Source: Candidatus Omnitrophota bacterium (GTDB lineage Bacteria; Omnitrophota; Gorgyraeia; 1-14-0-20-64-10). From it: a DNA stretch of 51,836 bases. The position numbers were made by a program, and so were the translations under genes. This document shows, one piece after another, positions 50,012 to 51,836 of the stretch; within the stretch, counting starts at the first letter, position 1; every line of letters begins with the position of its first letter. Location of the stretch: positions 1 to 51,836 of the forward strand of contig JACOVG010000020.1 in the NCBI GenBank assembly GCA_016177405.1, written 5' to 3'. The notes under the pieces are model-generated. The model was not told the DNA's origin and did no database searches. It saw only the letters and a program-made list of their open reading frames with translations.

Positions 50012-51836
50012 TTATTTCAGCCACCGACTGTTGCGGAGTTGCTTGCCGAGCCAGAGGTACTCCCGCCGCAGACCATCGCGGTCGTCCTTCGCTTGGAGCT
50101 TCCGGACGCGTTGCATGGACGGCTTGACGGCGCTGTTGTATAGAACCTGGAGCCGGTTCAGCTCAACGCGCTCCTGCGTGGTGAGCGTCCCTCCCGACTT
50201 CTTCTCCTGGAGCGGCGTGTACCTGTCGTAAAACTTATTGACCCAGGATTGCGGCTCCTCCGGCATCCGCTGGAACATTGTCCCAACGACAGGAAGGTCT
50301 GCCGGCTCCTTGACCGCCTTCCCGCTTGGCAGATTCCGGAAAATGCCGCCGGTGTAGTTCTGGACAAGGTACTCCAATTGCACCGGAGAGATGCGCCCCT
50401 CCCGCCCCGTCGTCTCAAAGAGTTGGTTCAGCCCCTTCGAGAGCTGCTTGGCCCACTCTGCGGTATAGGGGCGAACGCGGTACTCTGAAGGAAGATGTTG
50501 CGTTCCCTTCGACTCAATTGGCTCGTTCAGGTAGTTCTTATTGCGAGCCACATCCCACAGCGGCCCAATGATGTCCGGCGGCCAGGGGTTTGGGACTTGG
50601 GAGAGAGCCAACTCGATCAGGCCGTCATACTGCTCCGGACTCTTGAGGTACTCCGCGTCCAGCACAGCCAGAGGCATCGCCGAGAAGATCACGCCCAAGT
50701 CATATGGGATCGGGAGCCGGACGATCTGATCGTCGAACTCGATGTAGATGTTTTTGTATTTCGCCTCCGGAGGGAGGTTCTGATACCATTCCTCGTCTCG
50801 GTTGCGATACCAGAAGGCCACCGACGCCAAGGAAATCCAGATCATGCCGCGTAGCGCCGTCCCGACCGGATCGGTTCGCATCTGCCGGTAGAACTTGTTG
50901 ATGCCCTGGGTGCTGGCGTTGAACGCAAAAACCCCCTGGTTGATCCACTTGCCCCAATTCCCGCTCTTGCTGAAGTTGACCGTTACGTCCTGGGCGTCGT
51001 TGAACGCCTGGATGAATTGATCGTTCGGAGACCAATCCGGATGCTCCTTCTTGTACCGCAACATGGACTTCTCCAGCTCGATGATCCTGGGGCCAAGCTC
51101 CGGAATATTCACGAGCCGGCGCAGCACGTCAATCGGGTGCTTCACGATCCGGAGCGTCTTGCCGCTCTTGCTGATGTCCTTGAGCAACGCGTCGTCAATG
51201 ACGGCCATCGTTTGAGCGCGGTCGTAGCCCATCTGCGTCGAGATGTCGCCGCCGGCGGCCTTGAACCGATAGGCCGCTGTCCCTGGTTTGTCAGAATCGC
51301 GCAGGTCGAGGATGATCCCTTTCATGGGGTCAATCGGTGTTGCCAGCTTACTTTTTGAGAAGGTGGCATAGGTCAGCGCGTCTCGGACGGGGTTCCGGAT
51401 CAGTCCAAACGATGGGTTGACGCCGGTGGCCCCCAAGCGCAGCATCCGAGTAAACGCCGAGACCACCTTCATTGCTCCGGCTACCTGCATCGGCTCGACC
51501 GCCTGGAGGGAGCGGTAGACCTCCGGATGAATCTCGTAGAGCTTGAGCTTCCCTTGCCGCCAGACGGCCACCACGTTGTCCTTGCCGGTGTAGTTGGCGG
51601 TGTGCTGGAACACCGTCAGCAACTCGTCCGCGACGCCTTGCGGGATGTCAGCCCCAAGCTCCTCAAGCTGCTGCTTGATCTGCTCGACCTTGAAGCTCGT
51701 CGCCTTCGTCGCCAGCGGAATCTCGTCCACGATCCCGCCGGCCCCCTCCTTCTCGGCCAGGTTGACGATGACATTTGCCAGCCGAATCTTGTGCGAGCGC
51801 CGGATCAACTCCGTCGCCGATTGCGCGAAGCTCTCC
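50012..51836 (-). CDS. C-terminal part of a very large phage-type protein (polyvalent-protein/LPD-like), partial
   Basis: The frame is open from the right edge (it continues upstream of a TTG at 51808) to the stop at 50012, giving at least 608 residues. It has GVNPSFGLIRNPVRDALTYATF, VNFSKSGNWGKWINQGVFAF, NASTQGINKFYRQM, a hydrophobic GMIWISLASVAFWYRNR and YKNIYIEFDDQIVRLPIP. I associate this pattern with the C-terminal domains of very large 'polyvalent' proteins of prophages and conjugative elements. It would be made early and injected or packaged (inference). The remainder lies outside the window. Confidence 0.7.
   Translation of the reverse strand, partial: ESFAQSATELIRRSHKIRLANVIVNLAEKEGAGGIVDEIPLATKATSFKVEQIKQQLEELGADIPQGVADELLTVFQHTANYTGKDNVVAVWRQGKLKLYEIHPEVYRSLQAVEPMQVAGAMKVVSAFTRMLRLGATGVNPSFGLIRNPVRDALTYATFSKSKLATPIDPMKGIILDLRDSDKPGTAAYRFKAAGGDISTQMGYDRAQTMAVIDDALLKDISKSGKTLRIVKHPIDVLRRLVNIPELGPRIIELEKSMLRYKKEHPDWSPNDQFIQAFNDAQDVTVNFSKSGNWGKWINQGVFAFNASTQGINKFYRQMRTDPVGTALRGMIWISLASVAFWYRNRDEEWYQNLPPEAKYKNIYIEFDDQIVRLPIPYDLGVIFSAMPLAVLDAEYLKSPEQYDGLIELALSQVPNPWPPDIIGPLWDVARNKNYLNEPIESKGTQHLPSEYRVRPYTAEWAKQLSKGLNQLFETTGREGRISPVQLEYLVQNYTGGIFRNLPSGKAVKEPADLPVVGTMFQRMPEEPQSWVNKFYDRYTPLQEKKSGGTLTTQERVELNRLQVLYNSAVKPSMQRVRKLQAKDDRDGLRREYLWLGKQLRNSRWLK

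Overview
This window looks like a high-GC chromosome segment from an uncultured Gram-negative-type bacterium. Dense overlapping housekeeping operons sit next to two very large, lower-GC secreted proteins that share a leader ending L-P-S-P-A-F-(A/S)-L-R-Q and repeated G-L-E-E motifs. I associate that protein style, together with paired MNT/HEPN genes and the dispersed palindromic repeats, with Candidatus Omnitrophota. This assignment is an inference from style, not from a marker-gene tree.

Layout. (1) 1-4036, minus strand: a YfhO-type membrane protein running off the left edge, then thpR and cinA. (2) 4236-7004: a 922-residue secreted GLEE-motif protein, followed by a palindromic repeat and the recA promoter. 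(3) 7341-36486, plus strand: one long, tightly overlapping array of recA, degP/htrA, recX, alaS (split by an in-frame stop), hisD-B-H-A-F-I, trpE-G-D-C-F, [a 3.4-kb IS1-type transposon], htpX, an MFS transporter, trpB-A, a mannose-1-phosphate guanylyltransferase, an M16 peptidase, rpe, a phosphohexomutase, lepA and lepB. (4) 36534-37383: a MntA/HepT-type toxin-antitoxin pair. (5) 37472-41434: a second, 1320-residue GLEE protein. (6) 41533-47204: a glycine-zipper/zinc-ribbon lipoprotein, a 284-bp inverted-repeat element, pgsA, der, plsY, a PilC-like protein and gpsA. (7) 47223-48584: a second MNT/HEPN pair and two small unknown genes. (8) 48595 to the right edge: a 5' fragment of tRNA-Pro(GGG), a tyrosine integrase, a small membrane protein and a large phage-type protein running off the edge. 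This is one end of an integrated element.

How the genes fit together. The his and trp genes supply most of histidine and all of tryptophan synthesis from chorismate (hisG, hisE and hisC are not in the window). pgsA, plsY and gpsA form a phospholipid set. manC and the phosphohexomutase make nucleotide sugars. lepB, htpX and degP serve the envelope through which the GLEE proteins and the lipoprotein are presumably exported.

The most unusual items are the split alanyl-tRNA synthetase, the GLEE proteins with an almost identical 56-bp in-frame repeat, the cargo-carrying transposon that now supplies the stop codon of trpF, the REP-like palindrome in the linker of Der, and the tRNA-Pro cut at the anticodon arm. 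Several promoters abut their start codons, which suggests leaderless transcripts. Two genes (der and the MFS transporter) have no canonical start codon where homology says they should begin.
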